Assembly (NCBI RefSeq): GCF_003846175.1
Contig: NZ_ML123044.1
Span: 1,082,631 to 1,146,630, forward strand
Source: Streptomyces sp. ADI95-17
GTDB lineage: Bacteria; Actinomycetota; Actinomycetes; Streptomycetales; Streptomycetaceae
DNA: 64,000 bases
Direction of reading: 5' to 3'
Part shown: piece after piece, positions 33,125 to 41,878 of the stretch
Position numbering within the stretch: position 1 is the stretch's first letter
How the letters are laid out: the number at the start of each line of letters is the position of its first letter
The notes under the pieces: generated by a model
The model's input: the letters and a program-made list of their open reading frames with translations, nothing else
Told to the model about the DNA's origin: nothing
Databases searched by the model: none
Program-made: the position numbers and the translations under genes

Positions 33125-34879
33125 ATGCAGATCCACAAGTACGACACCGTCATCGTCGGCGCCGGCGGCGCCGGCATGCGCGCGGCCATCGAGTCCACGA
33201 AGCGCAGCCGCACCGCCGTGCTCACCAAGCTCTACCCGACCCGCTCCCACACGGGCGCCGCGCAGGGCGGCATGGCCGCCGCGCTCGCCAACGTGGAGGA
33301 GGACAACTGGGAGTGGCACACCTTCGACACGATCAAGGGCGGCGACTACCTGGTCGACCAGGACGCCGCCGAGATCCTGGCGAAGGAGGCCATCGACGCC
33401 GTTCTCGACCTGGAGAAGATGGGCCTGCCGTTCGGCCGTACGCCCAAGGGCGAGATCGACCAGCGCCGGTTCGGCGGTCACACCCGCAACCACGGTGAGG
33501 CCCCGGTCCGCCGCGCCTGCTACTCGGGCGACCGCACCGGCCACATGATCCTCCAGACGCTGTACCAGAACTGCGTCAAGGAGGGCGTGGAATTCTTCAA
33601 CGAGTTCTACGTCCTGGACCAGCTGGTCGTCGAGGAGGACGGCGTCAAGAAGTCCGCCGGCGTCGTCGCCTACGAGCTGGCGACCGGCGAGATCCACGTC
33701 TTCCAGGCGAAGTCGGTCATCTATGCCTCGGGCGGCACCGGCAAGTTCTTCAAGGTGACGTCCAACGCGCACACCCTGACCGGTGACGGCCAGGCCGCCT
33801 GCTACCGCCGCGGTCTGCCGCTGGAGGACATGGAGTTCTTCCAGTTCCACCCGACGGGCATCTGGCGCATGGGCATCCTGCTGACGGAGGGCGCCCGCGG
33901 TGAAGGCGGCATCCTCCGCAACAAGGACGGCGAGCGCTTCATGGAGAAGTACGCGCCGGTCATGAAGGACCTCGCGTCCCGTGACGTCGTGTCCCGCTCC
34001 ATCTACACCGAGATCCGTGAGGGCCGCGGCTGCGGTCCCGAGGGCGACCACGTCTACCTCGACCTCACGCACCTCCCGCCGGAGCAGCTGGACGCCAAGC
34101 TCCCGGACATCACCGAGTTCGCGCGCACGTACCTCGGCATCGAGCCCTACACGGACCCGATCCCGATCCAGCCGACCGCGCACTACGCCATGGGCGGCAT
34201 CCCGACCAACGTCGAGGGCGAGGTGCTGGCCGACAACACCACCGTCGTCCCGGGTCTGTACGCCGCCGGCGAGGTCGCCTGTGTCTCCGTGCACGGCGCC
34301 AACCGGCTGGGCACCAACTCGCTGCTCGACATCAACGTCTTCGGGCGCCGTTCCGGCATCGCCGCCGCCGAGTACTCCGCGAAGCACGACTTCGTCGAGC
34401 TTCCCGAGAACCCGGCGCAGATGGTCGAGGACCAGGTCGAGCGGCTGCTCACCTCGACGGGCACCGAGCGGGTCGCGACGCTCCGTCTGGAGCTGCAGGA
34501 GTGCATGGACGCCAATGTGATGGTGTTCCGCACCGAGCAGACCATCAAGACGGCCGTCGACAAGATCGCCGAGCTGCGCGAGCGCTACCTCAACGTGTCC
34601 GTCCAGGACAAGGGCAAGCGGTTCAACACGGACCTCCTGGAGGCCATCGAGCTGGGCAACCTGCTCGACCTGGCCGAGGTCATGGCGACCTCCGCGCTGG
34701 CCCGCAAGGAGTCCCGCGGCGGTCACTACCGCGAGGACTTCCCGAACCGCGACGACGTCAACTTCATGCGCCACACCATGGCGTACCGCGAGGTCTCGGC
34801 CGACGGCACCGAGTCGATCCGACTCGACTACAAGCCGGTCGTCCAGACCCGCTACCAGCCGATGGAGCGTAAGTACTGA
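33125..34879 (+). CDS. sdhA: Succinate dehydrogenase flavoprotein subunit
   Basis: 584 residues from the ATG at 33125, with AGAGGA upstream. The N-terminal FAD-binding VIVGAGGAGMRAA, the SHTGAAQGGMAAAL segment containing the histidine that carries covalent FAD, and the active-site HPTGI and RLGTNSLLD motifs are all present. It oxidises succinate to fumarate in the citric acid cycle and passes electrons to SdhB. Its TGA overlaps the sdhB start by one base. Confidence 0.97.
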   Translation: MQIHKYDTVIVGAGGAGMRAAIESTKRSRTAVLTKLYPTRSHTGAAQGGMAAALANVEEDNWEWHTFDTIKGGDYLVDQDAAEILAKEAIDAVLDLEKMGLPFGRTPKGEIDQRRFGGHTRNHGEAPVRRACYSGDRTGHMILQTLYQNCVKEGVEFFNEFYVLDQLVVEEDGVKKSAGVVAYELATGEIHVFQAKSVIYASGGTGKFFKVTSNAHTLTGDGQAACYRRGLPLEDMEFFQFHPTGIWRMGILLTEGARGEGGILRNKDGERFMEKYAPVMKDLASRDVVSRSIYTEIREGRGCGPEGDHVYLDLTHLPPEQLDAKLPDITEFARTYLGIEPYTDPIPIQPTAHYAMGGIPTNVEGEVLADNTTVVPGLYAAGEVACVSVHGANRLGTNSLLDINVFGRRSGIAAAEYSAKHDFVELPENPAQMVEDQVERLLTSTGTERVATLRLELQECMDANVMVFRTEQTIKTAVDKIAELRERYLNVSVQDKGKRFNTDLLEAIELGNLLDLAEVMATSALARKESRGGHYREDFPNRDDVNFMRHTMAYREVSADGTESIRLDYKPVVQTRYQPMERKY

Positions 34880-35637
34880 TGGCTACCCCGACTCTGGACA
34901 AGGTCGAGGCGGAGTCCGCCGCCTCCCCGTACATCACGGTCACCCTCCGGATCCGCCGCTTCAACCCCGAGGTCTCCGACGAGGCCCAGTGGCAGGACTT
35001 CCGGATCGAGATCGACCCGAAGGAGCGTGTTCTCGACGCCCTTCACAAGGTCAAGTGGGACATCGACGGCACGCTGACGTTCCGCCGCTCCTGCGCCCAC
35101 GGCATCTGCGGCTCCGACGCGATGCGGATCAACGGCAAGAACAGGCTCGCCTGCAAGACGCTGATCAAGGACGTCAACCCGGAGAAGCCGATCACGGTCG
35201 AGGCCATAAAGGGCCTCACGGTCCTCAAGGACCTCGTGGTCGACATGGACCCGTTCTTCCAGGCGTACCGCGATGTCATGCCCTTCCTCATCACCAAGGG
35301 GAACGAGCCGACCCGCGAGCGCCTGCAGTCCCCCGAGGACCGCGAGCGCTTCGACGACACCACCAAGTGCATCCTGTGCGCCGCGTGCACGTCCTCGTGC
35401 CCGGTGTTCTGGAACGACGGCCAGTACTTCGGCCCGGCGGCGATCGTCAACGCGCACCGCTTCATCTTCGACTCGCGCGACGAGGGCGGCGAGCAGCGCC
35501 TGGAGATCCTCAACGACCGTGACGGCGTGTGGCGTTGCCGCACCACCTTCAACTGCACGGACGCCTGCCCCCGTGGCATCGAGGTCACCAAGGCGATCCA
35601 GGAGGTCAAGCGGGCGCTGATCACGCGCCGCTTCTGA
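34879..35637 (+). CDS. sdhB: Succinate dehydrogenase iron-sulfur subunit
   Basis: 252 residues. The N-terminal ferredoxin domain has RSCAHGICGSDAM with a later C in RLACKTL ([2Fe-2S]). The C-terminal domain has CILCAACTSSCP and CTDACPRG for the [4Fe-4S] and [3Fe-4S] clusters. It links SdhA to the membrane anchor. Start codon overlaps the sdhA stop (TGATG). A hairpin terminator follows at 35658-35695. Confidence 0.97.
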   Translation: MATPTLDKVEAESAASPYITVTLRIRRFNPEVSDEAQWQDFRIEIDPKERVLDALHKVKWDIDGTLTFRRSCAHGICGSDAMRINGKNRLACKTLIKDVNPEKPITVEAIKGLTVLKDLVVDMDPFFQAYRDVMPFLITKGNEPTRERLQSPEDRERFDDTTKCILCAACTSSCPVFWNDGQYFGPAAIVNAHRFIFDSRDEGGEQRLEILNDRDGVWRCRTTFNCTDACPRGIEVTKAIQEVKRALITRRF

Positions 35638-35657
35638 CCGCCCCGGCAGTCGCATCC

Positions 35658-35695
35658 GGCCCCGTTCTCCGCAGTGATCCTGCGGGAGCGGGGCC
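35658..35695 (+). terminator. Hairpin ending the sdh operon
   Basis: GGCCCCG...CTCCGCAG (35658-35674) pairs with CTGCGGGAGCGGGGCC (35680-35695), with a small bulge and a five-base loop, followed by TCTTG. It lies 20 bases after the sdhB stop codon. Confidence 0.75.
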
Positions 35696-35809
35696 TCTTG
35701 CTGCGCCGTGCGGGTCTTGGCGGTACGGTCGTGCGGAACCGGGCTCCGGTTCGCCGCCGCCGGCCCAGCAGGGTCCGGGGCGCACAGGTCTGATCGAGAG
35801 CGGGGAACG

Positions 35810-36412
35810 TTGAGCGATCCGAATCCGTACGCGGACGACTCATACAAGTGGGGGCCGGCTCCCCAGCAGCCGGGCAACCCGCCCACCGTCGCGGACGGCG
35901 CGGGACACCCCGGTCCGGGCGCCGCCCCGGCGTACGGCTACCCGCAGCCGCTGCCCGAGTCCGCGGCCCAGCCCGGCCCCGGCTACGGCTACCCGCAGGG
36001 CGTCGCGGCCCAGCCGACCATGCCCGGTCAGGGCTTCCCGCAGCCGCCGGGCGCCCAGCCCGGCACCGGCATGCCGGTCCTGACGCTCGGTGACATCGCC
36101 GTCATGCAGGACCAGATCGTGACCCCGTCCGGTCCGATGCCGCTCAAGGGCGCGGTGTGGACGGCGACGGACCTGACCCGTACCGAGGAGAAGATCCCGA
36201 CGGTCGCGATCGTGCTGGCGATCGTCTTCGCGCTGTTCTGCCTGATCGGTCTGCTGTTCCTCCTGATGAAGGAGAAGCAGACGACCGGCTTCGTCCAGGT
36301 CTCGGTGACCAGCGGCGGCCGGCACCACTCGACGATGATCCCGGCAGCCGGCCAGGACACCTTCCCCATGGTGATGGCCCAGCTCAACACCGCCCGCGCG
36401 ATGAGCATCTGA
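35810..36412 (+). CDS. Pro/Gly/Tyr-rich single-pass membrane protein, TTG start
   Basis: 200 residues starting at TTG (35810), which directly gives the actinobacterial N-terminus SDPNPYADD; GCGGGG lies a few bases upstream. Residues 1-90 are Pro/Gly/Gln/Tyr-rich with GYGYPQ repeats, much like the gene at 63801. The middle holds a compact globular stretch (VLTLGDIAVMQDQIVTPSGPMPLKGAVW). One membrane segment follows (IPTVAIVLAIVFALFCLIGLLFLLM), then an outer tail (TTGFVQVSVTSGGRHHST). No named function is recognised. Confidence 0.75.
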   Translation: MSDPNPYADDSYKWGPAPQQPGNPPTVADGAGHPGPGAAPAYGYPQPLPESAAQPGPGYGYPQGVAAQPTMPGQGFPQPPGAQPGTGMPVLTLGDIAVMQDQIVTPSGPMPLKGAVWTATDLTRTEEKIPTVAIVLAIVFALFCLIGLLFLLMKEKQTTGFVQVSVTSGGRHHSTMIPAAGQDTFPMVMAQLNTARAMSI

Positions 36413-36494
36413 CGGACACCCCGCCCCGGCCGCGCGAGCCGCTCCACGCCTGCGCCTCGCGCGTGTCCCGCGGGTGTCCCGCGCCGGGCGGCCG

Positions 36495-37004
36495 TCAGTC
36501 CCAGGCGGCGGCGCCCCGGTCCTCGGCGACCACCATGATGCGCCGCAGCATGTCGTTGAGCAGGGTGCGCTCGTCGGGGCCGAGTACGCCGAGCAGCCGG
36601 TACTCCTCGTGGCCGAGGACGTCCATCGCGCCCAGCCAGGTGGAGCGGCCCGTGTCGGTGAGCTCCACGTCGACCCGTCGGCGGTCGGTGGTGGAGGGGG
36701 TGCGGCGGACGAAGCCGCGCCGTTCGAGCGCGTCGAGCCGGCCGGTGACGGAGGCGGGCGCGAGGTCGAGGTCGGCGGCGAGTTCGGAGGGGGCCGCCTT
36801 CCCGCCGCGTCCGGCCAGTTTGTGGAGGGTGTCGAACTCCTGGCGGTCCAGGTCGAAGTCGACCAGGGACTGTTCGCGCACCCGGCGCAGATGGACGGAG
36901 AGCTTCTTCATGCGGGTCACCGCGCCCTCGACGTCGGGGTCCAGGCCGGGCAGGACGGGCTTCCAGCGCTCCACGTGTCCGTCGGTCCAGTCGCGTCGTT
37001 CCAT
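36495..37004 (-). CDS. MarR-family regulator
   Basis: 169 residues from the ATG at 37004 (MERRDWTDGHVERW). The winged helix is clear (LDRQEFDTLHKLAGRGGKAAPSELAADLDLAPASVTGRLDALERRGFV, then the RTPSTTDRRRVDVELTDTG wing). It is divergent from an MFS transporter with 88 bases between, holding two palindromic elements, the usual layout for a MarR repressor controlling an efflux pump and itself. Ligand unknown. Confidence 0.92.
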   Translation of the reverse strand: MERRDWTDGHVERWKPVLPGLDPDVEGAVTRMKKLSVHLRRVREQSLVDFDLDRQEFDTLHKLAGRGGKAAPSELAADLDLAPASVTGRLDALERRGFVRRTPSTTDRRRVDVELTDTGRSTWLGAMDVLGHEEYRLLGVLGPDERTLLNDMLRRIMVVAEDRGAAAWD

Positions 37005-37051
37005 GGGGAAATCGTACGCCGGTCCGCCAACTTCCCTTCGGAGCCAAATAT

Positions 37052-37078
37052 TTCGTTGACGAATAGTTCGGTACCGAA
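37052..37078. promoter_or_regulatory. Palindromic operator pair between marR-type and MFS genes
   Basis: TTCGGTACCGAA (37067-37078) is a perfect 12-base palindrome. TTCG at 37052-37055 and CGAA at 37060-37063 form a second, looser dyad sharing the same half-sites. Both lie in the AT-rich centre of the divergent promoter region. Confidence 0.6.
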
Positions 37079-37092
37079 ATAAGTTCTCCCGC

Positions 37093-38319
37093 ATGCCGCA
37101 CCCCTTGCGCACGCGCGCCTTCCGCCTGCTCTTCATCGGCCGCACCCTCTCGCTCATCGGCGACGCCGTCATCCCCACCGCCCTCTCCCTGGCCGTCTAT
37201 CTGGCCACCGGCTCCACCGGGGCGCTCGCCCTGGTGCTGGGCTGCGCGATGGTCCCCAAGCTGCTCCTGCTGCCACTGGGCGGCGTCGTGGGCGACCGCT
37301 TCAACGCCCGCACCGTCGCGCTCACCACGGACCTCGTACGGTGTGCGACCCAGCTCTTCGTCGGCGCGGAGCTGCTCGGCGGCTCCCCCGCGCTCTGGCA
37401 GATCGCGCTCGCCGAGGCGGTCGGCGGCGCCGCCGGGGCGTTCGCGATGCCCACCGCCTCACCGCTGATCCGCGGCACCGTGGCGGAGTCCGGGCTGCTG
37501 CGCGCCAACTCCCTGATGGCGGTGGTCAACAGCGCCACCCGGCTCGGCGGCCCGGCCCTCGCCGGGCTGCTGATCCTCACCGCGGGACCGGGCTGGGCCT
37601 TCGTGCTGGACGGCGCCACTTTCGCGGTGAGCGCCGCACTGCTGTCCGCCGTCGAGGTCCGGCACGTACCCGTCCCCCGGCGCTCGCTGCTCACCGACCT
37701 CAAGGAGGGCTGGGGCGAGGTCCGCAGCCGTGACTGGTACTGGACGAGCCTGATCGGGCACGCCACCTGGAACGGCGCGGCGGCCGTCCTGATGACCGTC
37801 GGCCCGGCGCTCTTCCTCCGGGAGCTGGGCGGCAAGGGCGTCTGGGTCGCCCTCCTCCAGACCGGCGCGGTCGGCCTGCTCCTGGGCTCGCTGCTGGCCG
37901 GCCGGGCCCGCCCCCGCCGCCCGATACTGGTGGCCAACCTGGGCCTCGCCACGTACGCCCTGCCGCTCGGCCTGCTGGCCGCCCACGCGCCCGTCGCGCT
38001 CACCATCGCCGCGTACGGCGTCGCCCAGGCCGGTCTCGGCTTCCTCGGCCCGGTCTGGGACAGCTCGGTCCAGTCGGCCGTACCGGCACACGCGCTGGCC
38101 CGGGTCACCTCGTACGACTGGCTGCTCTCCCTCGGCGCGATGCCGCTCGGCTACGCCCTGGCCCCGCTCGCGGCCTCGGCCTGGGGTGCCGAAGTGCCCC
38201 TGGCCATCGCCGCGGTGGCCGTCGGCGTGGCCTGCCTGGGGACGGCGGCGGTGCCGGGCGTACGGCGCTTCGGGGCGCCGGACAAGCAGCCGGAGCGAGC
38301 CGCCGGACTCCCCGCTTGA
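37093..38319 (+). CDS. MFS drug-efflux-type transporter
   Basis: 408 residues with about twelve membrane segments. The N-terminus RAFRLLFIGRTLSLIGDAVIP and the loop GGVVGDRFNARTVALTTDLVR are typical of MFS_3 permeases (macrolide/enterobactin exporter-like). Controlled, by arrangement, by the divergent MarR protein. The stop codon lies inside the first palindrome of the next promoter, so the two transcription units are packed tightly. Confidence 0.9.
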   Translation: MPHPLRTRAFRLLFIGRTLSLIGDAVIPTALSLAVYLATGSTGALALVLGCAMVPKLLLLPLGGVVGDRFNARTVALTTDLVRCATQLFVGAELLGGSPALWQIALAEAVGGAAGAFAMPTASPLIRGTVAESGLLRANSLMAVVNSATRLGGPALAGLLILTAGPGWAFVLDGATFAVSAALLSAVEVRHVPVPRRSLLTDLKEGWGEVRSRDWYWTSLIGHATWNGAAAVLMTVGPALFLRELGGKGVWVALLQTGAVGLLLGSLLAGRARPRRPILVANLGLATYALPLGLLAAHAPVALTIAAYGVAQAGLGFLGPVWDSSVQSAVPAHALARVTSYDWLLSLGAMPLGYALAPLAASAWGAEVPLAIAAVAVGVACLGTAAVPGVRRFGAPDKQPERAAGLPA

Positions 38320-38373
38320 ACATGTTCAATTTCAGGTCTACAGTCCATGACAACAGCTTTTGAACGCGTTCAA
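38316..38373 (+). promoter_or_regulatory. Promoter with two TTGAAC-N2-GTTCAA operators
   Basis: TTGAACATGTTCAA (38316-38329) and TTGAACGCGTTCAA (38360-38373) are perfect palindromes. TTGAAC at 38316-38321, a 17-base spacer and TACAGT at 38339-38344 make a good -35/-10 pair. One operator thus covers the -35 box and the other lies between the expected start of transcription and the ribosome-binding site. The TetR protein encoded by the third gene of the operon is the likely binder (inference). Confidence 0.75.
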
Positions 38374-38386
38374 GGGAGGGTGGGGC

Positions 38387-38818
38387 ATGGACCTCACTGT
38401 TGTCGCGTACGTCATCTACCTGCTGATCAGCGTGGCGCTGACCGTCTGGGTCGCGCGCACGCTCAGCCGCAACGGCAAGGTGTTCCTCGCCGATGTACTG
38501 CACGGGAACGAGAAGCTCGCCGATGCCGTCAACCACCTGCTGGTGGTCGGCTTCTACCTGGTCAACCTGGGCTTCGTCACCCTCTACCTGAGGAACTCCG
38601 ACGGTGTCACCGACGCCCGCGGGCTCTTCGAGGCACTGTCGGTGAAGCTCGGCGTCGTACTGCTCGTCCTCGGCGTCATGCACCTCGGCAACGTCTATGT
38701 GCTCAACAAGATCCGCCGCCGGGGCCTGATGGAGCGTGAGCAGACCCCGCCGGTGGCCCCGCAGGGCTGGACGGGACCGGCCACCGGTCCGTGGGCGGCG
38801 CCCGCCCCGAGGGCCTGA
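38387..38818 (+). CDS. Small membrane protein of TetR-controlled operon
   Basis: 143 residues from the ATG at 38387 with GGGAGG upstream. Three hydrophobic segments (VVAYVIYLLISVALTVWVA, LLVVGFYLVNLGFVTLYL, LGVVLLVLGVMHLGNVYVL) and a Pro-rich cytoplasmic tail. Function unknown. It precedes a DCC-family protein (five bases apart) and a TetR regulator, and the promoter carries twin operators. Confidence 0.85.
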   Translation: MDLTVVAYVIYLLISVALTVWVARTLSRNGKVFLADVLHGNEKLADAVNHLLVVGFYLVNLGFVTLYLRNSDGVTDARGLFEALSVKLGVVLLVLGVMHLGNVYVLNKIRRRGLMEREQTPPVAPQGWTGPATGPWAAPAPRA

Positions 38819-38823
38819 GCCCC

Positions 38824-39261
38824 ATGACGGGCGGACCGGGCGGGCAGCGGCTCCCCGTGGAGCGCCTGACGGTGCTGTACGACGCGCGGTGCCCGCTCTG
38901 CCTGCATCTGCGGCAGTGGCTGATGAAGCAGCGTCAGCTCGTCCCGCTCGACCTCGTCCCGGCGGCCTCCGAGGAGGCGCGCCGCCGCTTCCCCGGGCTC
39001 GACCACGCCGGGACGCTGGACGAGATCACGGTGATCGGCGACCGGGGGCAGATCTACCGCGGGACCTCCGCATGGATCGTCTGCCTCTGGGCGCTGGCCG
39101 AGCACCGGCCCAGGGCCCACTGGCTGACCACCCCGGCGGGCCGCCCGTTCGCCCGGGCCACCGTGCTCGCCGCCGCGAAGTACCGGTCCCTGACCGCGCC
39201 GCCGTGCGGCCGGGACGGGGACGGGGGCGGCGCCTGTACGGTCCCCGGACCCGCGGGCTGA
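38824..39261 (+). CDS. DCC-family thiol-disulfide oxidoreductase-like protein (DUF393)
   Basis: 145 residues. The family signature YDARCPLCLHLRQWL (D-x2-CPLC) lies at residues 20-35. DCC proteins have a thioredoxin-like fold with a CxxC-type motif and are thought to act on disulfides. The preceding hydrophobic gene and following regulator form one operon with it. Partner and substrate unknown. Confidence 0.85.
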   Translation: MTGGPGGQRLPVERLTVLYDARCPLCLHLRQWLMKQRQLVPLDLVPAASEEARRRFPGLDHAGTLDEITVIGDRGQIYRGTSAWIVCLWALAEHRPRAHWLTTPAGRPFARATVLAAAKYRSLTAPPCGRDGDGGGACTVPGPAG

Positions 39262-39305
39262 CCACGCCGGATACCCTCGGGTCTGTGGTGAAGGAAGTGA
39301 AGGAC

Positions 39306-40019
39306 GTGAAGGAAACCAAGGCTCCCAAGAGCGAGCAGACCCGCACACTCATCCTCGAAACGGCGCTCCGGCTCTTCCAGGAACGCGGTTACGACAAGAC
39401 GACGATGCGGGCCATCGCCCAGGAGGCCGGCGTCTCCGTGGGGAACGCCTACTACTACTTCACGAACAAGGAACACCTCGTCCAGGGCTTCTACGACCGG
39501 CTCGCGGCCGAGCACGCGGCGGCCGTGCAACCGGTCCTGGACGGCGACAAGGACCTCGCGGTGCGCATGCGCGGGGTCCTTCTCACCTGGCTGGACGTGG
39601 CGGAGCCGTACCACCGCTTCGCCGCCCAGTTCTTCAAGAACGCCGCCGACCCGGAGAGCCCGCTCAGCCCGTTCTCGGCGGAGTCGGTCGCGGCCCGCGA
39701 GGCGGCGATCTCCATCCACCGGCAGTGCCTGGCCGGGTCCGACGCCAAGACCGATCCCGAACTGGCCGAGCTGTTGCCGCAGTTGATGTGGCTGATGCAG
39801 ATGGGCCTGGTGCTGTACTGGGTGTACGACCGCACCGAGCACACCGCACGCAGCCGCCGCCTGGTCGAGCGCTCCGCCCCGATCGGCGCCCGCGCCATCG
39901 CGCTCTCCCGGTTCCGGGTGCTGCGGCCGCTGGTGCGGCAGGTCCACGAGGTGCTGGAGGAGTTCCTGCCCGGCGCCGCGAAGCCGAAGAGCGGGGAACG
40001 GTCCGAGGAATCGGCCTGA
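39306..40019 (+). CDS. TetR-family regulator, third gene of operon
   Basis: About 237 residues. GTG codons at 39285, 39288, 39297 and 39306 are all in frame within a GAAGTGAAGGAC-type repeat; 39306 was chosen because AAGGA lies ten bases upstream, giving MKETKAPKSEQTRTLILETALRLF. The helix-turn-helix (TTMRAIAQEAGVSVGNAYYYFTNKEHL) is textbook TetR. The C-terminal domain is helical with hydrophobic patches (LMWLMQMGLVLYWVY). It probably represses its own operon through the palindromes at 38316-38373. The ligand may be lipid-like or hydrophobic (inference). Confidence 0.88.
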   Translation: MKETKAPKSEQTRTLILETALRLFQERGYDKTTMRAIAQEAGVSVGNAYYYFTNKEHLVQGFYDRLAAEHAAAVQPVLDGDKDLAVRMRGVLLTWLDVAEPYHRFAAQFFKNAADPESPLSPFSAESVAAREAAISIHRQCLAGSDAKTDPELAELLPQLMWLMQMGLVLYWVYDRTEHTARSRRLVERSAPIGARAIALSRFRVLRPLVRQVHEVLEEFLPGAAKPKSGERSEESA

Positions 40020-40074
40020 TCCAAACGAAAGACCCCAGGGCCCGCCGGCCGGGAGCCGGTGGCGGGAGGACGAC

Positions 40075-40113
40075 GGGGGCGGCCGTCCGGCAGATGCCGG
40101 TACGACCGCCCCC
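40075..40113. terminator. Hairpin between convergent tetR-type and substrate-binding genes
   Basis: GGGGGCGG (40075-40082) pairs with CCGCCCCC (40106-40113), and inside it CCGGC pairs with GCCGG around AGAT. It lies between the two stop codons and can end transcription from both sides. Confidence 0.65.
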
Positions 40114-40134
40114 GCTGTTGTGTGCGGCGGAGCG

Positions 40135-41691
40135 TCAGATCCGCTTCAGCTCCCAGAGCCGCCAGATGCCGGTGCCGTCCGAGAGGTACTGCGAGCCGGA
40201 GACGTCCGTCGTGCTGACGACGTAGTCCTTCTTCTGCCACAGCGGGACCAGCGGCACGTCCTCGCCGACCTGCGCCTGGAGCTCCTTGAAGTCGGCCGCG
40301 GTGCGTCCGCGGTCGCCGTACTGGAGCGTGGAGCCGATCAGGCTGTCCACCTTCTTGCTGGAGTAGCCGTTGTGGAGGCTGTTGTTGCGGCCGACGAGCG
40401 GCTGGCTGAAGGTGTCGGGGTCCGGGTAGTCGGGGAGCCAGCCGATCGTGTACGCGTCGTACTTGCCGGCCGCGTACTCCTTCTGGAACTTCGTCCACTC
40501 CACGGCGTGCAGCTCGATCTTGAACAGCCCGTCCTCCTCCAGCTGGCGGCGGATCTCTTCGGCTTCCTTCGCCTGCGTCTCGTCGCCGCCGCGGTAGCCG
40601 AAGTCGACCTTGACCGGCGTCTGCACGCCGGCGTCCTTCAGCAACTGCTTGGCGCGCGCCGGGTCGGGCGTCGGGTAGGCGTCGAAGAACGGCGTGCTGT
40701 GCCCGATGTACCCCTGCGGGATCAGCGAGTAGAGCGGTTCGACCGTGCTCTTGTAGATGTTGCTCACCAGCGGCCCGCGGTCGATGATCGAGGCGATGGC
40801 CTGCCGGACCTTCTTGTCGGCCAGCGGTGTCCCGGGCCGGACATTGAAGACGAGGTTGCGGATCTCGGCGCTGTCCGCCTCGGTGACGCGCAGGTCGGGG
40901 TCGCCGGGGTTCAGCTCGGCGAGCGTGGCCGGCGGCAGTTCGCGGTGGGTGACGTCGAGCTGCTTGGCGTTCCAGGCGGCCAGGAGATCACTGGACTTCT
41001 GGTAGTAGTGCACGGTGACCGGGACGCCCTCCTTCTTCACCGCGCCCTTGTACCGGGTGTTGGGGATCAGCTCCGCGATCTCGCCCGACCGGTACGACTT
41101 CAGGACGTACGGTCCCGAGCCGTCGACCGTGTTCCCCTTGCGGAGCTTGTCGGCCGGGTACGACTCGCGGTCGACGATCGAACCGGCTCCGGTAGCGAGC
41201 TTCTGCGGGAAGGTCGCGTCGCGCGAGGTGAGGTTGAAGGTGACCGTGCGGCCGTCGGCCACCACGTTCTTCAGGCTCGGGAACAGCACCCACGGACCGA
41301 CGTCCGTCTTGATCCTGATCATGCGCTCGATGGAGTACTTGACGTCCTCGGCGGTGATCTTCCGGCCGTTGGAGAAGGTCAGGTCGTCACGCAGCTTGCA
41401 CTGGTACGTCTGGAGCTTCTGGCCGATGAACCCGCAGCTCTCGGCCGCGTCGGGCTCGGGGACCACCGCCCCGGACTTGAACGTCATGAGCGACTGGTAG
41501 ATGTTGCTGTACATCGCCCAGGAACCCGCGTCGTACGCGCCTGCCGGGTCGAGCGACGTGACCACGTCCGTCGTGCCGACGGCTACCGGGTCCTTCTTCA
41601 CCTCGTCCGAGGGAAGCAACTGCCAGGCGACGACGCCTGCGATGACCAAAACCGCGAGAATCGCGAGAATCCGTAGCCGGATCGACCGCAT
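40135..41691 (-). CDS. Family 5 extracellular solute-binding protein (peptide type), orphan
   Basis: 518 residues from the ATG at 41691 (MRSIRLRILAILAVLVIAG), an N-terminal signal or anchor segment without a lipobox cysteine. The rest matches SBP_bac_5 (DppA/OppA fold): LDPAGAYDAGSWAMYSNIYQSLM, FSNGRKITAEDVKYSIERM, and the later GWLPDYPDPDTFSQPL. These proteins deliver peptides or nickel to ABC importers. No permease or ATPase gene is beside it, so it either works with a distant transporter or senses peptides. Confidence 0.9.
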   Translation of the reverse strand: MRSIRLRILAILAVLVIAGVVAWQLLPSDEVKKDPVAVGTTDVVTSLDPAGAYDAGSWAMYSNIYQSLMTFKSGAVVPEPDAAESCGFIGQKLQTYQCKLRDDLTFSNGRKITAEDVKYSIERMIRIKTDVGPWVLFPSLKNVVADGRTVTFNLTSRDATFPQKLATGAGSIVDRESYPADKLRKGNTVDGSGPYVLKSYRSGEIAELIPNTRYKGAVKKEGVPVTVHYYQKSSDLLAAWNAKQLDVTHRELPPATLAELNPGDPDLRVTEADSAEIRNLVFNVRPGTPLADKKVRQAIASIIDRGPLVSNIYKSTVEPLYSLIPQGYIGHSTPFFDAYPTPDPARAKQLLKDAGVQTPVKVDFGYRGGDETQAKEAEEIRRQLEEDGLFKIELHAVEWTKFQKEYAAGKYDAYTIGWLPDYPDPDTFSQPLVGRNNSLHNGYSSKKVDSLIGSTLQYGDRGRTAADFKELQAQVGEDVPLVPLWQKKDYVVSTTDVSGSQYLSDGTGIWRLWELKRI

Positions 41692-41878
41692 TGCCGTGCT
41701 CTCCCTTACCAGCCCCACCTCGGCGTTGCGCTCAGATACGCAGATCACCGCATGCTCGCGATCAGCCAATCACACGATTTTCACATCTGGAAGAGCAAAA
41801 CTGTGACTCATAGCCTTTTGTTCGGCAGTTGAAACCTTGGGTGCATCTGTACGTCCGAAACCGGTTGTCGACGGAGAG

